From Trichoplusia ni (Eukaryota; Arthropoda; Insecta; Lepidoptera; Noctuidae): a stretch of 64,000 nt of DNA. Positions within the stretch are counted from its first letter, which is position 1, and every line of letters begins with the position of its first letter. The notes below the pieces were generated by a model that ran no database searches, was not told the origin of the DNA, and saw only the letters and a list, made by a program, of their open reading frames with translations. Position numbers and translations under genes: made by a program. The stretch lies in NCBI RefSeq assembly GCF_003590095.1, contig NC_039488.1, positions 5,766,001 through 5,830,000 of the forward strand. The letters are read 5' to 3'. Of the stretch, positions 42,772 through 53,011 are shown piece by piece.

Positions 42772-42980
42772 TCCCTACTAATATTATAAATGCGAAAGTA
42801 ACTCTGTCTGTCTGTTACGCTTTCACGTCTAAACCACTGAACTGATTTTAATGAAATTTGGTACAGAGATTGACCTTGAGAAAGAACATAGGATAGTTTA
42901 TATCCCGGACTTTTGAAGAGTTCTCTTGGAAACGCGATATAACCGACCTCGACGCGGGCGAAGTCGCGGGCAACAGCTAG
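42772..42980 (+). mobile_element. Hel-1 body with Hel-2-type 3' end
   Basis: Starts TCCCTACTAATATTATAAAT after A; ends 'gtcgcgggcaacagCTAG' before T, whereas most Hel-1 copies end 'gcgggcgaaaagCTAG'. A 99-codon minus ORF is a shadow. Confidence 0.85.
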
Positions 42981-43212
42981 TCCAATATAAACGTTTGTAT
43001 TGATATCGTATTCAAAGGATCCCATTAGAATCGAGATGAAATCATAGATAATGATCGAACGAAACAAAAGATTGCCGTTTTCGTATTGATTTTAGTCATA
43101 CTATGTAGGGTGACCATGATTTTTTATATATGGTGCATGATAAAGCATAAACCTATATGTATTTTGAGTGTGGATTCAATGAAAATAATTATAAGATTAA
43201 GGTACAAGAAAA

Positions 43213-43300
43213 AGTTGATCAATCACAGGTTAAGCTATGTTTGAGGCAGGTCAGTCCATGGATGGGTGAAAAAATATGTCATAAGAACTCTGGCTGTCAA
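43213..43300 (+). mobile_element. SINE-5S head only
   Basis: 'gatcaatcacaggttaagct' and 'ggtcagtccatggatgggtg' are 5S-like; then diverges. 43301-43618 is AT-rich and unassigned. Confidence 0.6.
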
Positions 43301-43618
43301 AAAAAGTATGTCAAAATAACAGAAATTATTGTAAATGTTTTAAAACTTTCGAAAATAATATAAAAACAATATTGTTTGTTTATAAAATGTACATTAATAT
43401 GGTATAGTCATGTCTAGACGAATAATAAACGAAATTGCTGAATCAAATTTGATTACCGCAGAGAATAGTTTAATTAATTTCATGAAACATACCGTGGTTA
43501 ATTGATTTAACATTATTCACACCTATTACAATTGATTTTGATGATTTAATTGAAATGTTTAAAAAATTGAGTAAATTTGCCTAACGATTGATTAAAAAAA
43601 ACTTCAAAAATCTTTATA

Positions 43619-43803
43619 AAACGCCATCTAGTCTGAGTACTAGACAATCTTATAAATACATACATAATATAAATAAACTATACCTAGACATAAAATAAAT
43701 GATCGTCTTCATTACATAAACATTTATTTTATCCTGAGTGGAAATTGAACCGACGACCTCCGATATAGCAGTCAGGGTTACTCACCACTAGACCAACAGG
43801 CCA
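43619..43803 (-). mobile_element. SINE-C with body deletion
   Basis: Lacks the 'caagctttgcttagtttgag' stretch near the 3' end. Head 'tggcctgttggtctagtggt' in reverse is intact. Confidence 0.75.
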
Positions 43804-43989
43804 AATTTTACTTTGATTTTGATAAATAAACAATTAGAAATAATACATACTGTTTGTTTTAGTCTGAATTTCTCAAATCATCCCAAAATCATGGTTACTG
43901 TACCTCTTAAACTGCGTGTTCAAACAAACTGACAAGGAAATAGCTGAGGTCACTTATGTTGAATTGTAACGTCGAATCATTATGTTAAA

Positions 43990-44241
43990 CTAGCTGTTGC
44001 CCGCGACTTCGTCCCCGTGGGTAGAAGATATAAGTTATGATTTACACCTGCCCTATTTTTTTTTCACATTTTCCATTGTATCTTCGCTCCTATTAGTCGC
44101 AGCGTGATGGTTTGTAGCCTTCCTCGATGAATGGTCTATTCAACACAAAAATATTTTTTCAATTTGAACCAGTAGTTCCTGAGATTAGCGCGGTCAAACA
44201 AACAAAGAAACAAACTCTTCGGCTTTATATATTAGTATAGA
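43990..44241 (-). mobile_element. Hel-2 Helitron, complete
   Basis: CTAG 43990-43993 after A; 5' end 'tctatactaatatataaagc' in reverse at 44241. 44242-44541 holds nothing recognised. Confidence 0.85.
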
Positions 44242-44541
44242 GTATATAGATATAGATTTAGGGGATTCACCCAAAATAAAAATAAACCTTACAGATTGCT
44301 TATCTAATTGAATGAATCACAGTACAAACGTATTTTTTGTTATACTTAGGTACAAATAAGGCTTCTTACATTTTTGTGGTTTTTGATATCGCTACCTGTA
44401 GGTAATATCGAATCCGGGTAGACATGGCTTAATGGCTTTTTCGTCGAATACACTCTTTTTTGGTTATTTTTTAATCGTTAATTGGATAGTTTGTCTTTTC
44501 AGGGTTCCTTATACAAAAAAATAATTCCCTTCCAAAATTGG

Positions 44542-44723
44542 GAATTTAATCCTTGTATCGCGGGGTGTTTCCCAACATTCAAGTCACATCCACAAAGACA
44601 CCCAGACTCAGGACAAGCATTCGTGCATCCCACAAACGCTTTTCCTACGCGGAGATTGAACTCGCGACACGTCGCGCATGGTTTGGCGTAGTTAGGTCTC
44701 TACCACTAGGCTAACTGTGCTGT
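44542..44723 (-). mobile_element. SINE-A, near full length
   Basis: Reverse head 'gcacagttagcctagtggta', B-box 'gttcaatctccgcgtagg', body and 3' end. A 69-codon plus-strand ORF is a shadow. Confidence 0.8.
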
Positions 44724-44771
44724 CATGTTACCAAATGTATAAATGTACCGATACTAAATCACTAATTAACA

Positions 44772-44976
44772 TCCTACTAATATTATAAACGCGAAAGTTT
44801 GTATGTATGGATGTTTGTTCCTCTTTCACGCAAAAACCACTGAACGGATTTAGACGAAATTTGGTACACAGATAGTTTATAACCAAATTACCATATAGGA
44901 TAGTTTTTATCTCGATTTCATGTGCCCATGGGAATATTTTCGATTTGTAGCGGGCGGACCCGCGGGCAACAACTTG
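44772..44976 (+). mobile_element. Hel-1b Helitron, near complete
   Basis: TCCTACTAATATTATAAACG after A; ends 'gcgggcaacaaCTTG|T', one substitution from CTAG. Hairpin 'gcgggcggacccgcggg'. Confidence 0.85.
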
Positions 44977-45269
44977 TATTATTATATTGATGTGATGTAT
45001 TTCTGTTACCGCAATAAAAATCAAATCAAAATCGAGGTCAAGTTACACTAATTAATTTAAAAAATACCAATTACTTTTGCAAAACTATTGTCCTTAACTT
45101 TATTTGCTACAGAACCTATAATATGGATGCGATGCAAACTTGACCGGTTTCACCAGCTGTTTATTATTCCTGTAGGTGGTATTTAGTGTTTCAAAATGGT
45201 TAGTTAGAAAAAAGGATAACTTTAAAGTTAAATATAAAAATATTTAACTAATAACTAAGATTTAAAATT

Positions 45270-45430
45270 TAGTTTTCTAGAAATGCCAAGTTGAGATTCG
45301 TTTCCACAAGGTCATAGGTTCAATCCCAGACATTTAATATAAATAAGAAGTAGATTGAAATGACGTGATAGCATTTTAGTTATTTGAACGGTTTTGTATT
45401 CGCGACATCGCAGGTTCGACCCCAGCACAT
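45270..45430 (+). mobile_element. two SINE-D-like head relics
   Basis: B-box-like 'aggttcaatcccagac' at 45317 and 'aggttcgaccccagcac' at 45411. 45431-45749 is unassigned. Confidence 0.3.
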
Positions 45431-45749
45431 GAAAGTTGTAAACATTCTTAATTATCATAAAATAAGGTTTAAACTCTGACACCAGGTTTTACATCAACCA
45501 TACGATAAGAAGAAAGGAATCTTTAAACTATTAATAACTCTTTCCCAACAGTGGGCTAATGAAATCCCACTATTAATACAGTTACAATATTTAACCTTTG
45601 AAATAACCTTACAACCATATTCACAATAATATTTATCTGTAGCATCACTCATTGAATATTAAAACTCTACTTGTTCATAATAAATCATATTGTTTATCAA
45701 TCATTGAGCCCATCAATCATATTTTGATTTAAACAAATTAATATTAACG

Positions 45750-46035
45750 TCAAATTAAAATCAAAACTTTTTAGATCAAATGTCAATTTTGGATGAGATA
45801 AAAAAATATTTTGTAAGGCTCCTAATTTCAAATGTTTAAAAACGGTTCAGTGTGAATTGCACTCATTACACTAAAGGGACCCCTCAAGTTTATGACCGTA
45901 GCAAAAATTGCTCAACCTCGTTTTTTATTAGAAAAATACATCTTCAACAAACTTTTCAATTCTCTTAATATCCCAGCTATGGTCTATGAGATACAGCCCA
46001 TTACAGACATGAGGTTCAGGTTTGATTTCAACGCA
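45750..46035 (+). repeat. Rep-2-like fragment
   Basis: 'gggacccctcaagtttatga' and 'ggtctatgagatacagccca' are Rep-2 motifs. The 67-codon ORF across it is not protein-like. Confidence 0.35.
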
Positions 46036-46084
46036 GGTATCAATATGATTTTTTTAAAGATATATTACTTTATTAATATTCTAA

Positions 46085-46254
46085 GGCACCACTGACTAAC
46101 AGAGAAAGAAAATCGTGAAAAAGCCTGGATTACAAATATGGGAATCTGAAATCGCCCGCAGTGAGCCAGCGTGGTTATCAATGCTCAAACCTTCCCTATA
46201 CGGAGGCCTGTGCCCAGCTGTGGGATGTATATAGGCTGGTATTTTTATACATTA
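46085..46254 (+). mobile_element. LINE-L 3' region
   Basis: 'gaaatcgcccgcagtgagcc', 'agcgtggttatcaatgctc', 'acggaggcctgtgcccagct' and 'tataggctggtatttttata'. One frame reads EACAQLWDVYRLV, comparable to the EAY.QQW terminus of RTE-type ORF2. Confidence 0.65.
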
Positions 46255-46543
46255 TAGCTGTTGCCCGCGACTTCGTCCGCGCGGTTAGAAGATATAAGTT
46301 AGGAATTTTTGAACGGAAGCCCTCGAAGATGAATAATTTTCCCTGTTTTTTCCACATTTTCTATTGTATCTTTGCTCCTATTAGTCGCAGCGTGATGATT
46401 TAAAGCCTAAAACCTTCCTCGGTGAATGGTCTATACAACACAAAACAAACACAAAAAGAATTTTACAATTTGGACCAGTAGTTCCTTAGATTAACTCATT
46501 CAAAAAAACAAACAAACTCTTCAGCTTTATATGATAGTATAGA
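46255..46543 (-). mobile_element. Hel-2 variant with extra segment
   Basis: Terminal 'tagctgttgcccgcgacttc' (first base of CTAG changed) and 5' end 'atctatactatcatataaag' in reverse. Carries an extra 'ggaatttttgaacggaagcc' block shared with the 60.4-kb copy. Confidence 0.8.
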
Positions 46544-46551
46544 TATAGATG

Positions 46552-46647
46552 AAATCGCCCGCAGTGAGCTAGCGTGGTAATCAATGCTACGGGAAGAGGC
46601 CTGTGCCCAACAGTGGGACGTATATAGACTGGTATTTTTATACATTA
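46552..46647 (+). mobile_element. LINE-L 3' region, second copy
   Basis: Same as 46148-46254 apart from a deletion of 'caaaccttcccta' and a few substitutions; ends at the same 'tatttttatacatta'. Confidence 0.65.
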
Positions 46648-46915
46648 CCAGCTGACCCAGCAAACGTTGGTTTGCCGAACAATTTTTTTTTTCTAGTTTT
46701 TATTGCCACATTATAAAAAAAAAACAAACAATTTCGTACAAAAAATAAAATATATTTTTTTAGTTTGAGCAACCCCTATCACTTAGGGGTATGAAAAATA
46801 GATGTTAGTCGATTCCCAGTACTGAATACGCATATAAAATATGGTAAAAATCAGTTAAGCCGTTTCGGAGGAGTACGGTAACTAACATCGTGACACGGGA
46901 ATTTTATATATTAGA
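46648..46915 (-). mobile_element. Hel-3 Helitron, near complete
   Basis: 3' end 'CCAG' (mutated CTAG) with 'gacccagcaaacgttg'; 5' end in reverse 'tctaatatataaaattcccg'. 46916-47222 is unassigned. Confidence 0.8.
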
Positions 46916-47222
46916 TAAGTTATTCATAACCATTTCAAACTGCTCGAATAAATTCAAACTACATATTAATAAAAGTTCAAATTTAATTAGTTAACATCAA
47001 CAGCCATCTAATTTGCATAGTTATTGCAAATGTAATAGGATGTTACTCTAAACTTGAACCATTTGAATCTTCTAATTAAATAACTGTAATATCTATAATA
47101 GGTGTTATCAATATTACAACACAGCCTACCTTCTCACGATTTTAAAAGTTGTAATATTGGTACCATTTTTGAAAGGTGTTTTTTTTAGTTAAGAATATAA
47201 AGAAGGATTTGTTCAGGGCCCC

Positions 47223-47946
47223 AATAGCGATGATGACTGGGTATAAAAAGTAAAAATCTCATTAGTCCCTCAGTTAGATAATTGAAAAGTATGAGACACA
47301 TATTTTTTACGTTTTCAGAAAAACTAGAATTGACAAATATTAACTGCTTTAAAGTCTAGAAGAGGGGGCTTGTGACGTAACGATATGGTAAAATTTATAC
47401 CCAATCGTGACGTCACGCGTAAGTTTCATTAACTGTAATTAGATGGGTAGGCCTTTAGTCTGGGACGCCACTTGTGTCGATACTCTTGCGCCATCTCACC
47501 TTCCCGGCTCTTCGAGCTGCGCTGGCTCTGCTGCCGCGGCTGCTGAAAACCTCAAACGGCGCAAATATGGTAATCTAGTTGGTAGTTACTTCTTTGAGCC
47601 GTTTGGGGTTGAATCTTTTGGGCCGTGGGGGCCGAGTGCCAAAACGCTTTTTAAAGAGCTAGCAAAGCGTCTCGTTGACATTTCTCGTGACTAGATTAGC
47701 ATTGCCATTCAACGTGGCAATGCTGCCAGCCTTTTGGGCTCACTCCCAGCCGGCAGCGATGCCGATGAATTTTTTGATGCTTTGATTTAATTATTTTTTG
47801 TTTTTTAACATTTAAATATTTAACTCTGTAAAATTGTAAATAAACTGTCAATTTATGTTTGCGGGACAAATCAAAAAATACGTAACCATTATTATACAAA
47901 AAACTACAAGTCGGACACTGCAAAAAAAAATGTCATCATCCCTATT
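47223..47946 (+). mobile_element. MITE-3 interrupted by a retrotransposon fragment
   Basis: Left part 47223-47438 ('aatagcgatgatgactgggt' onward), right part 47849-47946 (ending 'gtcatcatccctatt'). Short terminal inverted repeats of about 15 bp. The intact copy is at 51.3 kb, in reverse. Confidence 0.75.
47439..47843 (+). pseudogene. non-LTR retrotransposon C-terminal ORF fragment
   Basis: Codons from 47443 read GRPLVWDATCVDTLAPSHLP, then AAAAAENLKRRKYGNL, FEPFGVESFGPWGPSA and LAKRLVDISRD before a TAG at 47692-47694. In the same frame, 47695-47790 continues ISIAIQRGNAASLLGSLP to a second stop. This order is the C-terminal region of a protein widespread in invertebrate transposons; the VWD.TC.D stretch may belong to an endonuclease-like fold, which is inferred. 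About eight codons appear deleted at the stop. GC-rich against its surroundings; 5'-truncated and dead. Confidence 0.7.
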
Positions 47947-48161
47947 CTGCTATTTACAATGTCCGATGAATGAGTGGAAATGGGAATAGTATTGTCCTCA
48001 GCATTTTTCCAATAAAATAATTAGAAGTTTAGAAGAGGAACACACACGGTCAATACAATTAATTTCTAATTATTGTGTAGGCAAAATGCTTAAAAGAATA
48101 GGAATAGTTTCAAATTTAATTCAATTGCCATTCATTCATCGGCCATTATAAATAGCAGAAT
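47944..48161. mobile_element. MITE-2, outer ends lost
   Basis: 'attctgctatttacaatgtc' left and 'ggccattataaatagcagaa' right. Overlaps the end of MITE-3 in 'ctatt', so the two abut exactly. Confidence 0.75.
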
Positions 48162-48212
48162 CTGTAAATATAGGTCAGAAAAAAAGCCAAATCTAGTAAG
48201 ATCGATGAGTCG

Positions 48213-48326
48213 CAAGTTTGATCATAAAACATTTGAGTGATCTACGAATGCTTGTCCTGAGTCTGGGTGTCTTTGTGCATGTGACTTGAATGTTCGTGAA
48301 AACCCCGCGACACAAAGATTCAATTA
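48213..48326 (+). mobile_element. SINE-A, 3' half
   Basis: 'gatctacgaatgcttgtcct' to 'cgacacaaagattcaatt'. 48327-48828 has a Helitron-end-like 'ggcgccccggctttgtct' at 48770 and otherwise nothing. Confidence 0.7.
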
Positions 48327-48828
48327 GTCAGTGCGTCGCCTTTTTTCATAATAGAAGTCAAAGGTATAATTTCTTTATCGGAACTTCTAGAACGATTCTT
48401 GATTTAACATGTCAAGGTCTTTTTCATTTCGCACAAAATCAAAATATGTTTCTCGCCTCTTATTTTGTTGATCACTCGACTATTTTTGGTAATAAACAAA
48501 TTCGCCTATAAATAAATCTGTTTTGAAGTTTACATTAATCATTATAATTCTGGAGGATAACGAGACAAATTAATTTATTATTAATTACCATATATAATTA
48601 TGGGCAGTCACACAAATATTATTTGAAAACCACAGAAACACCTTCGTTGAATATTTTATTCATAAGTAAATAATGATGGCTTTCAATGATTTTTAGTACC
48701 TACATCCTTGATTGCGGATTGGCCATACAAATAGATTAGGAATTTGTTTTATATACTAAGTAGGCGCCCCGGCTTTGTCTGTATTAATGTAATAAAGAGG
48801 TTAGTGAGTTTGTGACTTGATATCTTAA

Positions 48829-49057
48829 TCCCCGTGGGTAGAAGATATAAGTTAAGATTTATACCTGCCCTATTTTTTCTACATTTTCCACTGTATGGAT
48901 GATTTATAGCCTAAAGCCTTCCTCGATGGATGGTCTATTCAACACAAAAATAATTTTTCAATTTGGATCCTACTGATCCAAATTGAAAAATAGAAAAAAA
49001 TCCTGAGATAAGCGCGTTCAAACAAACAAACACTTCAGCTTTATATGTTAGTATAGA
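48829..49057 (-). mobile_element. Hel-2 with internal perfect palindrome, 3' end missing
   Basis: Begins 'cccgtgggtagaagatataa' without hairpin or CTAG; 5' end complete at 49057. At 48953-48991 two 17-bp arms ('atttttcaatttggatc') pair perfectly around CTACT. Confidence 0.75.
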
Positions 49058-49069
49058 TATTTCACAACT

Positions 49070-49276
49070 TTCACACAACGCCATCTAGTTTCTAACTAAG
49101 CAAAGCTTGTATCATGAGAACTAGATAACTAATTTAATAAACATACCTACTTATATATATTTCTAAATACACAAGGTAGATATTTCACCCAGTCACAAAA
49201 CATCTGATCGTACTCATCAAGTAAACATTTGTCCTGGGCGGGAATCGAACCCACGACCTTCGGTATAGCAGTCAAG
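49070..49276 (-). mobile_element. SINE-C, head truncated
   Basis: 3' end and body complete; head stops inside 'cggtatagcagtcaagga'. 49277-49608 is unassigned. Confidence 0.75.
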
Positions 49277-49608
49277 GACCGAAGCGTTATATACAAAAAG
49301 GCTAAAATTTAAAAATACGTAATCGGTTGGTAAACAAATAAATTTGAAAGCTACTTACAAAATTATTTGTCACCCAACAAATTTGACCTATCACAAACTG
49401 ACCTAAACCGCAGTTGCTTAACCATGAACAGCCCTTCAAAGGGCTCTATAATCAATTATATGCATAATTAGTTATGCCTAGATTACTCAGCGTTAAGGTT
49501 ATTTACCATATTTGATAGGACACTGTTGTGAACAAAACAGGCCTATGACCTATTGTCTATTCCTAGATTGTATCTTGTACAGAGAAGTACAGTTTTGTTA
49601 TATTTTAT

Positions 49609-49650
49609 ACTAGCTGTTGCCCGCGGTTTCACCCGTATAATAAGCGTTTT
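49609..49650 (-). mobile_element. Helitron 3' end
   Basis: 'ctagctgttgcccgcggttt' and 'cacccgtataa'. Body lost. Confidence 0.55.
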
Positions 49651-49700
49651 CTCCTTAAGATACATCACCATCATCTTTTTCGTCTTCTCCGCAATTGACT

Positions 49701-49897
49701 GCACGGATAGCCGAGTGGTCGAGGTCACCACGCCAAATCCATAGTGCGCGTCGGGTCGCGGGTTCGATCCCCGCGTAGGACAAGCATTTGTGTGATTCAC
49801 GAAAGCTTGTTCTGAGTCTGGGTGTCATTGTGCATGTGATTTGTATGTTTGTGCAACCCCCGCGACACAAGGATTAAATTCCTTAGAGCGAGAGTCG
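49701..49897 (+). mobile_element. SINE-A, full length
   Basis: 'gcacggatagccgagtggtc' to 'ccttagagcgagagtcg'; B-box 'gggttcgatccccg'. ORFs on both strands are shadows. Confidence 0.9.
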
Positions 49898-49959
49898 TAT
49901 ATATATAAAAAAGAAATAATTCAAAGAAATATTAATTTGAATTATTAATTTAAAACTTC

Positions 49960-50110
49960 CCTGGACTTTCATGAATATTTTAAGACTAAAATAAGCCAAA
50001 TCGGTTCAGCCGTTCCCGAGTTTTAGTGGGACTAACGAACATTGATACATTTTTATACATAGAATTTTTATATAGCTAGTGACCTGCCCCGGCTTCGCAA
50101 TAATTATTAT
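49960..50110 (-). mobile_element. Helitron ends, two overlapping relics
   Basis: 'aatcggttcagccgttcccg' with 'tatacatagaatttttatat' is a 5' half in reverse; 'agctagtgacctgccccggc' at 50078 is another copy's 3' end directly beside it. Confidence 0.5.
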
Positions 50111-50149
50111 ATACTACAGAATATACAATAGCAACTCCCTCACTAAGTA

Positions 50150-50318
50150 ATTTAATCGTTATATCGCGTTGATTACACAAACATTCAGACACTTGTACAA
50201 ATACACCAAGACTTTTGTCAACAAATGCTTGTCCTACTCGGGGATCGAAGCAGCGATACGTAGCGCTCATTGAGCGTGATAACCTATAGTCTATCGTTGA
50301 ACTGTCTGCCCCCAAATG
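50150..50318 (-). mobile_element. SINE-A, strongly diverged
   Basis: 'cttgtcctactcggggatcg' B-box side and a long spacer ending 'gaactgtctgcccc' keep the layout at low similarity. Confidence 0.6.
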
Positions 50319-50562
50319 TTTTTTACCATGATTCTATTTAAGTCATTGTCAATATTGACTTAACATATTTTTTCGATCATCATTCATTTACATTTGACTA
50401 CCAACATAAGTACACAGGCCATGGGATTCCCAAAACCCATGACTCAGTTACAAATAGAAATAAAAACTGGTCAAGTACAAGTCGGACTTGCGACGCATAG
50501 GGTTCTGCAGCATTTTTTTATCTAGCCCACTGTGTCCCGTATCCCCATGCTTGGCAGAGGCC

Positions 50563-50680
50563 TACTGAAATGAAAATTAGGCCTATTGAAAATAAAATAA
50601 TTTATTCTGCAAATAAGACAGACGTCATCACTTTTACATGACTTTTTTTTAAGCGGGAGTCGACATTTCCTAGACATATC
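50563..50680 (-). mobile_element. Rep-5, degenerate
   Basis: 'ttattctgcaaataagacag' and 'atcacttttacatgac' with only traces of TGAAA repeats; 'gggagtcgacatttcctag' follows. A Rep-2 start 'ggtcaagtacaagtcggac' lies at 50469. Confidence 0.5.
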
Positions 50681-50832
50681 AAAAACGACTGGACCAATTA
50701 TGATAAAATTTGAATGGAGTGAATGAGTGGAATTATTTACCATTTAAAAAAGTGGGTGTATAGATTAATTATTTAAATCTATTAATTTGTTAACTATCTA
50801 GCTATCACGGTTATTTAAATACAGCCTGGGGT
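50681..50832 (-). repeat. Rep-1 end beside a Rep-2 scrap
   Basis: 'gactggaccaattatgataa' to 'aagtgggtgtatag' is Rep-1 in reverse; 'ctagctatcacggttat' with 'acagcctggg' is Rep-2. 50833-51148 is unassigned. Confidence 0.4.
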
Positions 50833-51148
50833 CTACCGCCTAACTTTTATATAATATTACTGCCGGTAAGTAAGAGAGATACTACTACGCCGTGAATAGC
50901 GCTGTCACGCTCACACAACTATAATAATATCCCTTTAACATGTCGAGGTAGATCCCCTCAAACAGCGAATCCTTAGCAATAAGGAAATTATCCTTTAGTA
51001 ACGGAACCCTAATAAATATAATAGCACTTGTATAACCGACAGTACAATAATTTAGATGATCTAAACTCTGTCAATATATTACATCCATTTGTGAAGTGTT
51101 CGCTGCGTAACTAGTAATGGTTGGGTATAGACGGGAGATTTATATTTT

Positions 51149-51630
51149 AACTAGCTGTTACTCGCGGTTTCGCCTGTGATATCAGGTCGTAGCCGTAAAA
51201 TAATAGCCCTCCTTTAATGTTGTGGTTATACAAGGTGTGAGCTATATGCATCTACAATAGGGGTAATGACAATTTTTTTTTGCAGTGTCCGTCTGATTTG
51301 TCCCGCAAACATAAATTGGTCAAATTACAGTGAATGAAACTTACGCGCGACGTCACGATTGAGTATAAATTTTACTCTATCGTTACGTCACAAGCCCCCG
51401 CTCCTAAACTTTATAGCAGTTAATCTTTGTCAATTCTAGTTTTTCTGAAAAAGGAATAATTATGTGTCTCATACTTTTCAATTATCTAACTGAGGGACTA
51501 ATGAGATTTTGTCTTTTTATACCCAGTCATCATCCCTATTTCATTGAAATCGGTTCAGAGTATTAGGTGTCAAGACGGAACAAATATACATACATATAAA
51601 GAAAACATTGAATTTATAATAATAATATTT
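51149..51630 (-). mobile_element. Helitron split by MITE-3
   Basis: 3' part 51149-51256 ('ctagctgttactcgcggttt' to 'gtgtgagctatatgcat') and 5' part 51541-51630 ('tcattgaaatcggttcagag', 'aacaaatatacatacat'). Confidence 0.65.
51257..51540 (-). mobile_element. MITE-3, uninterrupted
   Basis: About 284 bp between 'aataggggtaatgac' and 'gtcatcatccctatt'. In reverse it aligns with both halves of the 47-kb copy and lacks the retrotransposon insert. Contains 'acgtcacaagcccccgctcc'. Confidence 0.75.
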
Positions 51631-51724
51631 TTATGTTTTATTAGTATACCTACTTTAAGGACAATAGTAATGAAAGCCATCTCCTGTCCCACTATTGGGC
51701 AAACTCAAAATTAGCAGCCGAAAC

Positions 51725-51915
51725 GCACAGATAGCCGAGTGTTTGAGGTCATCACGCCAAACCCACTGTGCGTGTGTCGGTTCGATCCCCGCGTAGGACA
51801 AGTATTTGAGTGATCCGCGAATGTTTGTCCTGAGTCTGGGTGTCTTTGTGCATGTGATTTGAATGTTTGTGAAACTCCCGCGACACAAGGATGAAATTCC
51901 TTATTACGGGAGTCG
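51725..51915 (+). mobile_element. SINE-A, full length
   Basis: Head 'gcacagatagccgagtgttt', B-box 'cggttcgatccccgcg', end 'attacgggagtcg'. A LINE-tail scrap 'ctcctgtcccactattggg' is at 51680. ORFs on the minus strand are shadows. 51916-52357 is unassigned. Confidence 0.85.
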
Positions 51916-52357
51916 TTTTTATAAAAGAAAATACATATATGTATATACCTACATATGTTATAGACATCTTTAAAGCTTATCAATTCATCTGAACACGCCA
52001 TAACAATTCGTAGTCGAATGCCATCGCACAAGATTAATAGCTTCTCTTAGACCGGTACCCGCCATGATGGATGACAAGTGAGATATAATGGGATGTTACA
52101 AAACTATGGATGACGGATGTGGATGCGTATTGAACTGTAGTTAAATAACTATGTTTGGGTGTTTTGTTGTTTAACCGGAAATGGAAGGTCGTTTAAGGCT
52201 TCTGGTTTTTATAAAGTTCATGGTGTCTTTTGGCATGTAAATTTTTTATACGATGTTATATGGTGACCTTAGATTATTTTTAGTGGATATTTTTAGATTG
52301 TAAATGAAATGAAAGACATAATTAAACCAAGTATTTGTGAACGTGAAACAAGTCAAA

Positions 52358-52501
52358 TATGGTTCCACGGGAACATAAAATCGGGATAGTACACATTCTC
52401 TGTTTTAATCCAGGTTCGTTATTATAACAGCTTCTGTAATGGCGCCCCACCGTGGGGCAGCTCACAAGCGTGGTGATCAATGCTCATTCTCTGTATGAGA
52501 G
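52358..52501 (-). repeat. Hel-1b scrap followed by a 110-bp-unit copy
   Basis: 52358-52423 has 'ggttccacgggaacataaaa'. 52424-52501 reads 'aatggcgccccaccgtgggg' and 'cacaagcgtggtgatcaatg', a single unit related to the array at 23.5 kb in the LINE-sense orientation (plus). Confidence 0.6.
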
Positions 52502-52704
52502 ATTATTGGAGATATCTAGCCCGGATAAAAATATAAATGACATTAGAATACCAAAACTTTAAATCATAGATGTTTATGCAAAATAAATTGTAAGGAAATA
52601 ATTTTTAACGACTAAATAATGGAGCTTCAAACGGATGTTTAAATGTCATGTTAAACGTTTTATTAAGCTATCAACTAAGAAACATCAATAATTTTAATCG
52701 ATCT

Positions 52705-52765
52705 TAAAGGATAAGCTGCGTTTTCCGAGGTTGGGATTTAGATGGGTGACCGTAAAGAATGTCGC
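52705..52765 (+). mobile_element. 5S-like head relic
   Basis: 'aaaggataagctgcg' and 'gggatttagatgggtgaccg' match the 5S internal promoter layout better than the SINE-5S consensus in places. No body follows. Confidence 0.4.
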
Positions 52766-52970
52766 TTCTGCGATGTCGGCCACATCCAACTATGAGAGTG
52801 AAAGCATATAGTTCACATGGTTACCTCAAACTGAAAAATTAAATTAAAAAATAAATCAATTTCCCATGATTTTATCATCATCAAATCCTGACCTAATGAA
52901 CCTGGATCATTTAAATGACTGTATGTATACTATACACTAACATAAAAATAGTAAATTCACAAATAATTGT

Positions 52971-53011
52971 CATCGTCGTCAGCCCATATTTGCCCACTGC
53001 TGGACATCGAG
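52971..53011 (-). mobile_element. LINE 3' end scrap
   Basis: In reverse 'gatgtccagcagtgggcaaa' and 'tatgggctgacgacgatg'. 53012-53409 is unassigned. Confidence 0.5.

Noticed and set aside
44040..44240. Shared 'ctgttgcccgcgacttcgtc' sequence as a binding site for a host factor
   Set aside because: It always sits next to CTAG at Helitron 3' ends and is explained by the terminal hairpin.
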